This document shows, piece after piece, positions 16,471 to 24,494 of a DNA stretch of 34,876 bases. The notes under the pieces were generated by a model, which was not told where the DNA came from, did not search any database, and was given only the letters and a program-made list of their open reading frames with translations. The translations under genes and the position numbers were made by a program. The stretch is from Enterobacter asburiae. Its GTDB lineage: Bacteria > Pseudomonadota > Gammaproteobacteria > Enterobacterales > Enterobacteriaceae. The stretch lies in the NCBI RefSeq assembly GCF_021440515.1, contig NZ_JAKCMV010000051.1, positions 1 through 34,876 on the forward strand, written 5' to 3'. Numbering within the stretch: the first letter of the stretch is position 1; every line of letters starts with the position of its first letter.

Positions 16471-17388
16471 ATGAACTTAAGACGACTGAAATACTTCGTG
16501 AAAATTGTCGATATCGGCAGCCTGACCCAGGCCGCAGAAGTGTTGCATATCGCGCAGCCTGCACTGAGTCAGCAGGTGGCCACTCTGGAAGGTGAAATGG
16601 ATCAGCAGCTGTTGATCCGCACGAAGCGTGGCGTAACGCCAACCGAAGCGGGCAAAATTCTCTACACCCACGCCCGCACCATTCTTCGTCAGTGCGAACA
16701 GGCGCAGCTGGCGGTCAATAACGTGGGGCAGACCCTGAGCGGGCATGTCTCTATTGGTCTGGCACCGGGAACGGCGGCCTCTTCCATTACCATGCCGCTG
16801 TTGCAGGCCGTGCGGGCCGAACTGCCGGACGTGCTGGTCTATCTGCATGAGAACAGCGGCTCGGTGCTCAACGAAAAACTGCTGGGCGGCCAGCTGGACA
16901 TGGCGGTGCTGTACGATCGCTCACCGGTGGCAGGGATCACCAGCCAGCCGCTGCTGAAGGAAGATCTCTACCTCGTCGGCACCCGTGATTGCCCGGGTCA
17001 GAGCATCGACCTGACCGCCGTCGCAGAGATGAATCTCTTCCTGCCGCGCGACTACAGTGCCGTGCGGGTGCGCGTTGATGAGGCGTTCTCACTGCGTCGC
17101 CTGACGGCAAAAATTATCGGCGAAATCGACTCCATCTCCACCCTGACGGCAGCGATTGCCAGCGGGATGGGCGTGACCGTACTGCCGGAGTCCGCCGCAC
17201 GTTCGCTGTGCAGCGCGGCTAACGGCTGGATGGCGCGCATCACCACGCCGTCCATGAGCCTGCCGCTGTCGTTGAACATGTCGGCACGCGGCTCCCTGAC
17301 GCCACAGGCGCAGGCGGTGAAAGAGATCTTAATGTCTCTGGTCAGCAAGCCATCGCTGGAAAATCGTGAACTCCAGCTCGTGAGCTGA
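16471..17388 (+). CDS. nac: Nitrogen assimilation control protein Nac (LysR family)
   Basis: This 305-residue LysR-type regulator has the E. coli and Klebsiella length. The helix-turn-helix is at about residues 17-40 (SLTQAAEVLHIAQPALSQQV), and the effector-like domain starts at about residue 92. Under nitrogen limitation Nac couples sigma-54-dependent control to sigma-70 genes, activating use of poor nitrogen sources and repressing gdhA and its own gene; unlike most LysR proteins it needs no small ligand. The ATG 16471 start follows GGGGGC at 16461-16466. The sigma-54 promoter and NtrC site upstream fit the known circuit. cbl follows by 96 bp in the same direction. Confidence 0.95.
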   Translation: MNLRRLKYFVKIVDIGSLTQAAEVLHIAQPALSQQVATLEGEMDQQLLIRTKRGVTPTEAGKILYTHARTILRQCEQAQLAVNNVGQTLSGHVSIGLAPGTAASSITMPLLQAVRAELPDVLVYLHENSGSVLNEKLLGGQLDMAVLYDRSPVAGITSQPLLKEDLYLVGTRDCPGQSIDLTAVAEMNLFLPRDYSAVRVRVDEAFSLRRLTAKIIGEIDSISTLTAAIASGMGVTVLPESAARSLCSAANGWMARITTPSMSLPLSLNMSARGSLTPQAQAVKEILMSLVSKPSLENRELQLVS

Positions 17389-17484
17389 TATTCCTTAAAA
17401 GCATAAGATGCTGGTTTTTATTATTTGTTCTCCAGGTCTGACGACTCTAACAATAGAGCTATGTCAGATGCGCCGGAGTGAATC

Positions 17485-18435
17485 GTGAATTTCCAGCAAC
17501 TTAAAATTATCCGCGAGGCGGCACGGCGGGACTTTAATCTCACCGAAGTCGCCAACATGCTTTATACCTCCCAGTCGGGCGTCAGCCGCCACATCCGCGA
17601 GCTGGAAGAAGAGCTTGGGATTGAGATCTTCATACGCCGCGGCAAGCGTCTGCTCGGCATGACGGAGCCAGGCAAAGCGCTGCTGATCATCGCTGAGCGT
17701 ATTCTCAACGAGGCCAGCAACGTTCGCCGCCTGGCGGATCTCTTTACTAACGACGCGTCCGGCGTGTTAACCATCGCCACCACCCACACCCAGGCGCGCT
17801 ACAGCCTGCCGCCGGTCATCAAGGCATTCCGTGAACTCTTTCCTGAGGTGCGTCTTGAGCTGATTCAGGGGACGCCGCAGGAGATCGACCAGCTGCTGCA
17901 AAACGGCGGGGCGGATATTGGCATTGCCAGCGAGCGCCTGAGCAACGATCCGCTGCTGGTGGCCTTCCCGTGGTTCCGCTGGCATCACAGCCTGCTGCTG
18001 CCCGCCGATCATCCGCTTAATCAGGTTTCACCCCTGACCCTCGAAGAGATCGGCAAATGGCCGCTGATCACCTACCGCCAGGGCATCACCGGGCGTTCGC
18101 GTATCGATGAAGCCTTTAACCGCAAAGGATTAACCCCCGATATCGTGCTGAGCGCGCAGGACTCCGACGTGATTAAAACCTACGTTGAGCTGGGTTTAGG
18201 CATTGGGCTGGTGGCAGAGCAGTCGAGCGGCGAGCGCGAAACCGGGGATCTGGTGCGTCTGGATACCCGCCACCTGTTTGACGCCAATACCGTCTGGCTC
18301 GGTCTGAAGCGCGGCCAGCTCCAGCGCAACTATGTCTGGCGGTTTATTGAGCTGTGCAACGCGGGGCTGTCGGTTGATGAAATCAAGCGTCAGGTGATGG
18401 AGCCGGAAGAAGTGGCGATTGATTATCAGATTTAA
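17485..18435 (+). CDS. cbl: LysR-family regulator Cbl (CysB-like)
   Basis: This 316-residue protein is collinear with E. coli Cbl, including 'MNFQQLKIIREAARRDFNLT' at the N-terminus, a helix-turn-helix at about 19-42 and 'AQDSDVIKTYVELGLGIGLVAE' near residues 222-245. Cbl activates genes for sulfonate and organosulfur use (ssu, tau) when sulfate is scarce, with adenosine phosphosulfate acting as anti-inducer. Its own expression in E. coli depends on CysB, with read-through from the nac promoter. The nac-cbl order and 96-bp gap are the same here. The start ATG 17485 is preceded by GGAG. Confidence 0.95.
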   Translation: MNFQQLKIIREAARRDFNLTEVANMLYTSQSGVSRHIRELEEELGIEIFIRRGKRLLGMTEPGKALLIIAERILNEASNVRRLADLFTNDASGVLTIATTHTQARYSLPPVIKAFRELFPEVRLELIQGTPQEIDQLLQNGGADIGIASERLSNDPLLVAFPWFRWHHSLLLPADHPLNQVSPLTLEEIGKWPLITYRQGITGRSRIDEAFNRKGLTPDIVLSAQDSDVIKTYVELGLGIGLVAEQSSGERETGDLVRLDTRHLFDANTVWLGLKRGQLQRNYVWRFIELCNAGLSVDEIKRQVMEPEEVAIDYQI

Positions 18436-18480
18436 CCCCCCGGCTTGCCGGTCCCCTCAGTAACTGTTCCTTTTTTCTGA

Positions 18481-18511
18481 ATGCGCCTTCAGGTTTTGAG
18501 CGAAGGCGCAT
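18481..18511. other. Strong hairpin downstream of cbl
   Basis: ATGCGCCTTC and GAAGGCGCAT form a perfect 10-bp stem (11-nt loop), with TTTTTT just before it and no T-run after it. It may be a transcript-stabilising end for cbl, or a boundary between cbl and the toxin-antitoxin unit. Confidence 0.55.
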
Positions 18512-18548
18512 GAATCCTCGTTATCTGCCGACCATAATCTCCTATAGC

Positions 18549-18578
18549 TTTACATCTATATAGCGTTAGATCTATATT
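18549..18578 (+). promoter_or_regulatory. Candidate promoter/operator of the toxin-antitoxin pair
   Basis: TTTACA (18549-18554) and TATATT (18573-18578) form a possible promoter with an 18-bp spacer. ATCTATAT occurs twice (18554-18561 and 18570-18577), 16 bp apart, and AGATCT is palindromic. Repeats of this kind are often operators where a HigA-type antitoxin represses its own operon. This is pattern evidence only. Confidence 0.4.
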
Positions 18579-18592
18579 TACAGGGAGGTCCT

Positions 18593-18946
18593 GTGTGGAC
18601 GATTAAAACAACGGATATGTTTGATAGCTGGTTTACCTCGCTCAACGACATCCATCGCGCCAGCGTGCTGGCTGCACTCATTGTCCTGAGGGAAAAAGGG
18701 CCTGCTTTGTCCAGACCCTACGCGGATACCGTTAAAGGCTCGCGCTACGCCAATATGAAAGAGCTACGCATTCAGAGTCAGGGCGACCCGCTGCGGGCCT
18801 TTTTTGCTTTTGATCCCAGGCGTTACGGCATTCTGTTATGTGCAGGAAATAAAGTGGGAAACGAAAGGCGTTTTTACAAAGAGATGCTCCCGATTGCCGA
18901 TCGGGAATTTACGCACTGGCTAAATAATCCAAAAGAGAAGGAGTAA
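18593..18946 (+). CDS. RelE/HigB-type toxin of a type II toxin-antitoxin pair
   Basis: This 117-residue protein resembles the HigB/phage Gp49-like branch of the RelE/ParE superfamily, whose members are ribosome-dependent mRNA interferases. Typical features are the basic 'KELRIQSQGDPLRAFFAFDPRR' region (split near residues 56-78), where 'LRAFFAFDP' is the family signature, and a 'GNKVGNERRFYKEMLPIADREF' tail. It starts at GTG 18593, with AGGGAGG at 18582-18588. The XRE antitoxin follows 4 bp downstream, so toxin precedes antitoxin, the HigBA order. The pair sits between cbl and tRNA-Asn copy 4, a place where acquired DNA is common. Target and activity are inferred from the family. Confidence 0.85.
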   Translation: MWTIKTTDMFDSWFTSLNDIHRASVLAALIVLREKGPALSRPYADTVKGSRYANMKELRIQSQGDPLRAFFAFDPRRYGILLCAGNKVGNERRFYKEMLPIADREFTHWLNNPKEKE

Positions 18947-18950
18947 CGCG

Positions 18951-19253
18951 ATGGGCAGAACGCTTGAACAGCTTATTGCGGATGAAAAACCTGAGGTGGT
19001 AGCCCATGCCGAGGCGATAGCAACGGATATTCTGCTCAACATCCACCTCGCGGAACTTCGTGAGAAAGTGCAGAAAACGCAGGTTGAAATGGCGCAGGCC
19101 TTAGGGGTTAAACAACCGACGGTTGCCGTGATGGAAAAACCGGGCCGCGATCTGAAACTCTCCTCGCTGAAACGCTATGTCGAGGCGGCGGGGGGCAAAT
19201 TGCGTCTTGACGTGGAGCTGCCGGACGGTTCTCACTACGATTTTGTGCTCTGA
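18951..19253 (+). CDS. XRE-family antitoxin (HigA-like)
   Basis: This 100-residue protein has a helix-turn-helix of the Cro/C1 (XRE) type at about residues 42-68 (TQVEMAQALGVKQPTVAVME) and an N-terminal helical segment likely to contact the toxin. ATG 18951 has AAGGAG in the end of the toxin gene, and the genes are 4 bp apart, so translation is probably coupled. By family rule it neutralises the upstream toxin and represses the operon. Its stop is just before the terminator shared with tRNA-Asn copy 4, which is transcribed toward it. Confidence 0.86.
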   Translation: MGRTLEQLIADEKPEVVAHAEAIATDILLNIHLAELREKVQKTQVEMAQALGVKQPTVAVMEKPGRDLKLSSLKRYVEAAGGKLRLDVELPDGSHYDFVL

Positions 19254-19264
19254 ACCCGGAAAAG

Positions 19265-19294
19265 CAAAAAGCCTGCTATAAAAGCAGGCTTTTC
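19265..19294 (-). terminator. Terminator of tRNA-Asn copy 4
   Basis: The shared AAAAGCCTGCT / AGCAGGCTTTT hairpin. With A-rich and T-rich flanks it can also serve the convergent antitoxin gene. Confidence 0.85.
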
Positions 19295-19299
19295 AAATT

Positions 19300-19375
19300 T
19301 GGCTCCTCTGACTGGACTCGAACCAGTGACATACGGATTAACAGTCCGCCGTTCTACCGACTGAACTACAGAGGA
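19300..19375 (-). tRNA. asn tRNA: tRNA-Asn (anticodon GTT), copy 4
   Basis: A 76-nt gene identical to the other copies, with CCA encoded at 19302-19300. It forms a direct repeat with copies 1 and 3. Confidence 0.97.
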
Positions 19376-19393
19376 ATCGTGTGAACGAGGCGC

Positions 19394-19422
19394 ATGTTAA
19401 TGGCCTCGCTAATTTGTGTCAA
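19394..19422 (-). promoter_or_regulatory. Promoter of tRNA-Asn copy 4
   Basis: On the minus strand: TTGACA (19422-19417), a 17-bp spacer, TAACAT (19399-19394), then a GCGCCTC discriminator. Confidence 0.88.
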
Positions 19423-19475
19423 CACTAAATTTAACGTGCTGATTCAAATGATTAATTAAGCTCCAGTGTGCTGAT

Positions 19476-20273
19476 TTAGTGTACTTGAACGGTCGAATTG
19501 CCGCCATGCTCGCTATTTTTACGTAAACGCTGGAGCGGATCCTGCTGGTAGAAATGGCAAAAACGCTGCCACAGCGCCGGGAAGCGCGGAGCGAAAAGTT
19601 CTGGCGCGCTGAAGAAGTATTCTGACAGCACGGCGAAACATTCCGCGGGATCGGTAGCGGCGTAGGCGTCGATGCTGGCGGCGCTTTCGCCCACCAGATC
19701 GATTTCATCCTGGATGTTATCCATTGCCGCGTGCAGATCGTGCTCCCAGCCCGCGACTTCGCGCAGGGGGATAAACGGCACGCCGCTTGCCCGGTCGCCG
19801 TTGCGGGTGTCGAGCTTATGCGCCACTTCATGAATAATCAGGTTGAAACCGGACGCATCGAACGAGTCCTGAATATCCAGCCAGTTGAGGATAATCGGGC
19901 CCTGCTGCCAGCTTTGTCCCGACTGAACCATGCGCTGGTTATGAACGAGGCCGATGTCATCCTCCCATTCGTCATCAACCACGAACGGTGCCGGGTAAAT
20001 CAGCACTTCGTGGAAACCATCGAGCCACTCGATGCCGAGTTCCAGTACGGGTAAACAGAAGAGCAGGGCGATACGGGTGCTTTTGAGCGCGTCCAGCTCA
20101 AATCCCTGAAGCGGCACCAGACGCTTTTGCTGTAAGAAACGATCGGCAAGCTGAACCAGCTTAGACTGGTCTTCAGGCGGGAGATTAGCCAGCACGGGAA
20201 TTGCAATCGCCTCATCCCAGGGCAGGGCCGTATTACGACCTGCGTCATTCGATTTCCAGGGCCACTTAATCAT
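19476..20273 (-). CDS. mtfA: MtfA (YeeI), zinc metallopeptidase and Mlc-binding factor
   Basis: This 265-residue cytoplasmic protein has the same length as E. coli MtfA and is highly similar to it. MtfA binds the glucose repressor Mlc, lifting repression of ptsG, and is itself a zinc-dependent aminopeptidase of family M90. The zinc-binding HEVAH motif is H148-E149-V-A-H152, and a conserved downstream acidic segment ('[20 protein letters not shown]', about 213-233) supplies the third ligand in the family. ATG 20273 has only a weak ribosome site (GAG). The stop lies about 50 bp beyond the promoter of tRNA-Asn copy 4; the mtfA-asn tRNA pairing is the same as in E. coli. Confidence 0.94.
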   Translation of the reverse strand: MIKWPWKSNDAGRNTALPWDEAIAIPVLANLPPEDQSKLVQLADRFLQQKRLVPLQGFELDALKSTRIALLFCLPVLELGIEWLDGFHEVLIYPAPFVVDDEWEDDIGLVHNQRMVQSGQSWQQGPIILNWLDIQDSFDASGFNLIIHEVAHKLDTRNGDRASGVPFIPLREVAGWEHDLHAAMDNIQDEIDLVGESAASIDAYAATDPAECFAVLSEYFFSAPELFAPRFPALWQRFCHFYQQDPLQRLRKNSEHGGNSTVQVH

Positions 20274-20472
20274 CGTTTAGCTCGTAAACTCGATACCAGA
20301 ACAAAATTGAAAGGTCAGGGTCAATCAGGACGTTGCGCTTTGCAGCAGGTCCCTCGTTTGACGTGTAGAGGACATTTTTATCATGTCATCTCACGCTTAG
20401 CACCCACTTTCATCTCGTTGAGTTCACACAATTAAGAACATATTGGCGTCGTTTTTTTCCTGTACGCGAGAT

Positions 20473-20499
20473 AAAAAAAGCCAGGCATCGCCTGGCTTT
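20473..20499 (-). terminator. Terminator of the serine hydrolase gene
   Basis: AAGCCAGGC / GCCTGGCTT hairpin followed on the minus strand by a run of T (seen as AAAAAAA at 20473-20479). Confidence 0.9.
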
Positions 20500-20504
20500 A
20501 GCCC

Positions 20505-21803
20505 TTAGCGTAGCGCCTTCGCGATGGAACTGAACATCAGCGACGCCTCCAGCGGCTGCGCGCTAAACGACGGCTCCGCCTCCGGCCAGGTCGACCACTG
20601 GACGATAACCAGGTTTTCCGCACGGTTCACCATAATCATCTGCCCAAAAATGCCCAGCGCCCAGAGTGAGTCTTTCAGAGAGCTCTGCGCGGCAGGCTCT
20701 ACGTCAGTGGCATTGACCGGAACTTCATTGTTCCACCACTGATAGCCGTAAAGACCGTTCGGGTGCGCGGCCGAGACAGAACCCGTCGCGTGGGTCCAGC
20801 GTGAGGATTCGCTCACCCAGTTGTCCGGCAGGATCTGCTTGCCGTCTGGCAGCGTGCCGTTGTGCAGAATAAATTCGCCGAAGCGTCCCCAGTCTTCGAG
20901 GGTTGCGTTAAAACCGTGCGCGCCCACGTCGTGCTCGCCTTTGCTGTAGGCGTGCCACACCCCGTCGCTCGCCATGCCGTACGGCTGCCAGATGCTTTTC
21001 TCCAGATAGGCCGCGAGCGACATGCCGGTGGCGCGCTCAAGCACATCCCCCAGCAGCCACGCGCCGCCGGAAGAGTAGGACCAGTGTTCCCCGGCCGGAT
21101 GTTCACGGTGCAGGCCGGAGACCAGCTTGCGCACGCAGTCGTAGGTGCCGGGTTTTGCTTCACACTCGGTGAGCTTTGCGAAATCCGATTGGGGATCGGT
21201 GTAATCCTCGCTCCAGGCCACGCCGGAGGTATGCGTTATCAGCTGTTTCAGCGTAACGCCCTCCCACGCCGTGCCTTTTAAATCAGGCTCGTATCGGGTG
21301 ACAAGATCGTCGAGGGAGTGAATTTTTCCCTCTTTAATTGCCACACCGACCAGCGCCGAGACCACCGATTTACCCACCGAGCGGGAGGTCCACAGGGTTG
21401 AGTCGGTATTGCCTTCGGCAAGGTATTTCAGGGCAATCTTGCCGTCTTTCAGCACCAGCATTCCGCTGACGTTTTGGCGTTTCAGGTAGTCCGTAAGCGT
21501 ATAAGTCTTGCCGTTGACCTGATAGCGGGCGTCCGTCAGGGGTTTCTCAGCTTTTACAAACGGCGTGGCGACGCCGTGACGGAACACATCTCCGGCGTAG
21601 TTGCGGTAGTCATTGCGAAAGCCCACGACGCGATCGCTCTGGCTCCAGGTCAGCATGTTATGCGGATCCGGCAGCGTGCGATCGAAGGGGGCCGGACAGG
21701 CGCTCAGGTCGATGCCTTCGCAGGCGGCCATTGCAGCAGGGGATAACAGGCTGGTGATAACCAGCCCTGCGAGCAGCGTAAGATTTAACGATCTGTTTTT
21801 CAT
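20505..21803 (-). CDS. Periplasmic SxxK serine hydrolase (beta-lactamase family, class C-like / NylB-like)
   Basis: This 432-residue protein has a clear signal peptide (about 1-26, cut at AMA-A). The hydrolase domain carries the S142-V-G-K145 nucleophile motif and the Y243-S-S general-base motif. The spacing and the 'SRSVGKSVVSALVGVAI' context are like class C beta-lactamase-fold esterases and 6-aminohexanoate-dimer hydrolases. Possible substrates are esters, amides or peptides; nothing visible indicates beta-lactam resistance. Four cysteines (near residues 28, 36, 214 and 223) could form periplasmic disulfides. It is divergent from the broken LysR gene, an arrangement like ampC-ampR. The true substrate is unknown. 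Confidence 0.85.
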   Translation of the reverse strand: MKNRSLNLTLLAGLVITSLLSPAAMAACEGIDLSACPAPFDRTLPDPHNMLTWSQSDRVVGFRNDYRNYAGDVFRHGVATPFVKAEKPLTDARYQVNGKTYTLTDYLKRQNVSGMLVLKDGKIALKYLAEGNTDSTLWTSRSVGKSVVSALVGVAIKEGKIHSLDDLVTRYEPDLKGTAWEGVTLKQLITHTSGVAWSEDYTDPQSDFAKLTECEAKPGTYDCVRKLVSGLHREHPAGEHWSYSSGGAWLLGDVLERATGMSLAAYLEKSIWQPYGMASDGVWHAYSKGEHDVGAHGFNATLEDWGRFGEFILHNGTLPDGKQILPDNWVSESSRWTHATGSVSAAHPNGLYGYQWWNNEVPVNATDVEPAAQSSLKDSLWALGIFGQMIMVNRAENLVIVQWSTWPEAEPSFSAQPLEASLMFSSIAKALR

Positions 21804-21852
21804 AATTATCTCGTATGAGTGAGGAACGGCTTCAGTTTAAGAAGCGGCGCCC

Positions 21853-21903
21853 TATAATAAAAAACGCGTCATGGGGGAAAATCCCCCGTAAATTTAAAGG
21901 GAG
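21853..21903 (+). promoter_or_regulatory. Leader of the LysR pseudogene: -10 element, hairpin and ribosome site
   Basis: TATAAT stands at 21853-21858 without a good -35. A GGGGG-AAAAT-CCCCC hairpin follows at 21873-21887, and AAAGGGAG at 21896-21903 is a proper ribosome site for GTG 21910. Expression signals therefore remain although the gene is broken. Confidence 0.5.
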
Positions 21904-21909
21904 CGTAGC

Positions 21910-22803
21910 GTGGCGACACTGATCTATTCCTTTGCCCAGCTTGAAGCCTTTACCGCCGTGGCGGAACAGGGAAGCCTGAGCAGAGCGGCGGTTAAGCTTG
22001 AGAAAGATCGCACCACCCTGCGCGATCTGATTGATTTTCTGTAAGACGGGTTGGGCTATGCGCTGTTCCACCGGGAAGGACGTGCATTGCGGTTAACGCC
22101 CGAGGGTGAGCAGCTTCAGCGGCAGGCGCACCTGCTGATGCGTCAGGTGCGGGCATTTGAAGCCTTCGCCCGTGAGGTGCCCAACGGCGCGACGCAGGAT
22201 CTCTCGCTGGTTTACGATCCCTTCACCCCGAGAGCCTTTTTGCAGGCGCTGATTGCCGACATGGCGAAACGCAATATCCGGCTGAGTCTGGCCTGCGCCT
22301 CGCGCGATGAGGCGGAAAGCTGGCTTGCCGGCGGGCGGGCCGATATCGGGATCTGCCAGGCGCGCAACCGCAGCGTGGGTAACGAGATGGAGTGGCGGGC
22401 GCTGGGGTCGGTGGATATGGATTTCTACGCCGCAAAGACGCTTTTTTCCGAGGCCGACACGCCGCTTTCGCTGCTCGATCTCTCTCTGGTGCCGCAGGCG
22501 ATCATGCACGAAGCCTCTGACGAGCCGGTGGCGCGTCGCCTGCAAATTTCAGGGCACACGCTGTTTACGAACGAGGTGGACATGGTGCGAGGCCTGCTGG
22601 AGCAGGGCTGCGGCTGGGGATTTTTACCGACGCACTTCGGCGCGTCGCGGTGGAAAAACGTAAAAAGGCTGCACACCGAAGTGGGCAGCCAGGGCATTAG
22701 CCAGACGATGGTTACCATCTGGAAACCGGGCAGCGACAAGCGGGCGTTGATTCACGATACGCTGTCGCTGCTGCCGGACTTATGGAAACACTCAGCGCTG
22801 TGA
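21910..22803 (+). pseudogene. LysR-family regulator interrupted by an in-frame stop
   Basis: Translation from GTG 21910 gives a normal LysR N-terminus with a helix-turn-helix-like stretch (SLSRAAVKLEKDRTTLRDLI), up to a TAA at 22042-22044 after 44 codons. The same frame then continues as 'DGLGYALFHREGRALRLTPEG' and a complete effector domain to the stop at 22801-22803. In LysR proteins this junction normally reads 'LE.xLGxxLF.R.GR', so a single change from GAA or CAA to TAA would explain it. Without the stop it would have 297 residues. A restart at TTG 22051 would lack most of the DNA-binding domain. A sequencing error or an ordinary allele cannot be separated here. The 3' end overlaps fumB by 12 bp. 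Confidence 0.85.
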
Positions 22804-24441
22804 ACAGCCTTTACACTGCTTGTTCTGGATCTGCTGGAAGAAGTCGTTGCCTTTGTCATCAACCAGAATGAACGCCGGGAAGTCTTCCACTTCGATTTTC
22901 CAGATAGCTTCCATACCCAGCTCAGGGTAGGCCACGCACTCCAGGCTCTTGATGCTGTTTTGCGCCAGCACCGCTGCCGGGCCGCCGATGCTGCCCAGAT
23001 AGAAGCCGCCGTGCTTGTGGCAAGCGTCCGTCACCTGCTGGCTGCGGTTGCCTTTTGCGAGCATGATCATGCTCGCACCGTGGGATTGCAGTAAATCTAC
23101 GTACGAGTCCATACGTCCGGCGGTGGTTGGGCCCAGGGAGCCTGAAGCATAACCTTCCGGGGTCTTGGCCGGGCCGGCGTAGTAAATCGGGTGATCCTTC
23201 ACGTACTGCGGCAGTTCTTCGCCGTTGTCGAGCAGCTCTTTCAGCTTCGCATGGGCGATATCACGGGCCACGATGATGGTCCCGTTCAGCGACAGACGCG
23301 TTGACACCGGATGCGCCGCCAGCTGCGCCAGGATCTCGTTCATTGGCTTGTTCAGGTTGATGCTGGCCACTTCGCCTTCACCCTGTTGGCGCAGGGATTC
23401 AGGAATGTACTGGCCCGGATTGTGTTCCAGCTTTTCAATCCAGATGCCGTCGCGGTTGATTTTCGCCTTGATGTTACGGTCAGCGGAGCAGGAAACCCCC
23501 ATGCCGATAGGGCAGGATGCGCCGTGGCGCGGCAGGCGGATCACGCGGATATCGTGAGCAAAGTATTTACCGCCAAACTGCGCGCCGAGACCGAGGTTCT
23601 GCGCCTCTTCAAGCAGTTCCTGTTCGAGCTGAACGTCGCGGAACGCCTGGCCGTGTTCGTTACCTTCGGTCGGCAGTGCGTCGTAGTAGCGGGTGGAAGC
23701 CAGTTTCACCGTTTTCAGGGTCGCTTCCGCAGACGTTCCGCCAATCACGAACGCAATGTGGTACGGAGGACAGGCCGCGGTGCCGAGGGTGCGCATCTTC
23801 TCAACGAGGTAATTCTTCAGCTTCGCCGGGGTGATCAGCGCTTTGGTTTCCTGATACAGATAGGTTTTGTTGGCAGAGCCGCCGCCCTTCGCCATGCACA
23901 GGAATTTGTACTCCTCGCCGTCCACGCTGTAGAGGTCAATCTGCGCAGGCAGGTTAGTTCCGGTGTTCACCTCTTTATACATATCCAGCGCCGCGTTTTG
24001 CGAATAGCGCAGGTTGTCTTCGATATAGGTGTTGTACACGCCCTGGCTCAGCGCGGCCTCATCGCCACCGCCGGTCCAGACGCGCTGGCCTTTTTTACCC
24101 ATGATGATTGCCGTGCCGGTGTCCTGGCAGGTTGGCAGCACGCCTTTGGCGGCGATTTCTGAGTTGCGCAGGAATTGCAGCGCCACGTATTTGTCGTTTT
24201 CGCTGGCCTGCGGGTCGGTAAGAATGGCGGCAACCTGTTTCTGGTGCGAAGGACGCAGCATAAAGGCCGCATCGTGGAAGGCCTGCTGTGCCAGCAGCGT
24301 CAGGGCTTCTGGCTCTACTTTCAGGACATCCTGGCCGTCGAACTGCGCAACGGAAACATGCTCTTTGGTCAGCAGATAGTATTCGGTGTCGTCGTGTGCG
24401 AGAGGGAAGGGGTCTTGATACACAAAGGGTTTGTTCGACAT
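22792..24441 (-). CDS. fumB: Class I fumarate hydratase, FumB-like
   Basis: This 549-residue iron-sulfur enzyme interconverts malate and fumarate. The three [4Fe-4S] cluster cysteines are in place: C105 (LPTCQDTGT), C224 (GTAACPPYH) and C318 (GVSCSADRN). It resembles both FumA and FumB of E. coli, but the C-terminal part ('VDLLQSHG', '[14 protein letters not shown]', an NKQC-xx-C ending) is closer to FumB, the anaerobic isozyme. It follows a DASS antiporter by 53 bp in the same operon, as E. coli fumB follows dcuB. ATG 24441 has GGAG upstream. The operon promoter region has a perfect FNR box, so anaerobic induction is likely. Confidence 0.93.
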   Translation of the reverse strand: MSNKPFVYQDPFPLAHDDTEYYLLTKEHVSVAQFDGQDVLKVEPEALTLLAQQAFHDAAFMLRPSHQKQVAAILTDPQASENDKYVALQFLRNSEIAAKGVLPTCQDTGTAIIMGKKGQRVWTGGGDEAALSQGVYNTYIEDNLRYSQNAALDMYKEVNTGTNLPAQIDLYSVDGEEYKFLCMAKGGGSANKTYLYQETKALITPAKLKNYLVEKMRTLGTAACPPYHIAFVIGGTSAEATLKTVKLASTRYYDALPTEGNEHGQAFRDVQLEQELLEEAQNLGLGAQFGGKYFAHDIRVIRLPRHGASCPIGMGVSCSADRNIKAKINRDGIWIEKLEHNPGQYIPESLRQQGEGEVASINLNKPMNEILAQLAAHPVSTRLSLNGTIIVARDIAHAKLKELLDNGEELPQYVKDHPIYYAGPAKTPEGYASGSLGPTTAGRMDSYVDLLQSHGASMIMLAKGNRSQQVTDACHKHGGFYLGSIGGPAAVLAQNSIKSLECVAYPELGMEAIWKIEVEDFPAFILVDDKGNDFFQQIQNKQCKGCSQR

Positions 24442-24462
24442 GGTATTGCTCCATCAAAATTA

Positions 24463-24489
24463 AACCGCCGGACGAGGAGCCCGGCGGTT
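24463..24489 (-). other. Intercistronic hairpin between antiporter and fumB
   Basis: AACCGCCGG (24463-24471) pairs perfectly with CCGGCGGTT (24481-24489), with a 9-nt loop. On the minus strand it is followed by TTTAATTTTG, an incomplete T-run. It could be a leaky terminator or an mRNA-stabilising end that sets the ratio of antiporter to fumarase. Confidence 0.6.
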
Positions 24490-24494
24490 GGGAA

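Noticed and set aside
20274..20504. Gap between mtfA and the serine hydrolase gene considered as hiding a small gene
   Set aside because: I found no frame with a ribosome site; only the hydrolase terminator is clear, and the rest is presumably the mtfA promoter.
22093..22545. Open frame of 150 codons on the minus strand within the LysR pseudogene
   Set aside because: It is a shadow of GC-rich coding sequence, with no ribosome site and no family likeness.
23311..24162. Open frame of 283 codons on the plus strand inside fumB
   Set aside because: It lies opposite a conserved enzyme gene; its composition is that of a reverse-complement shadow and no domain is recognised.
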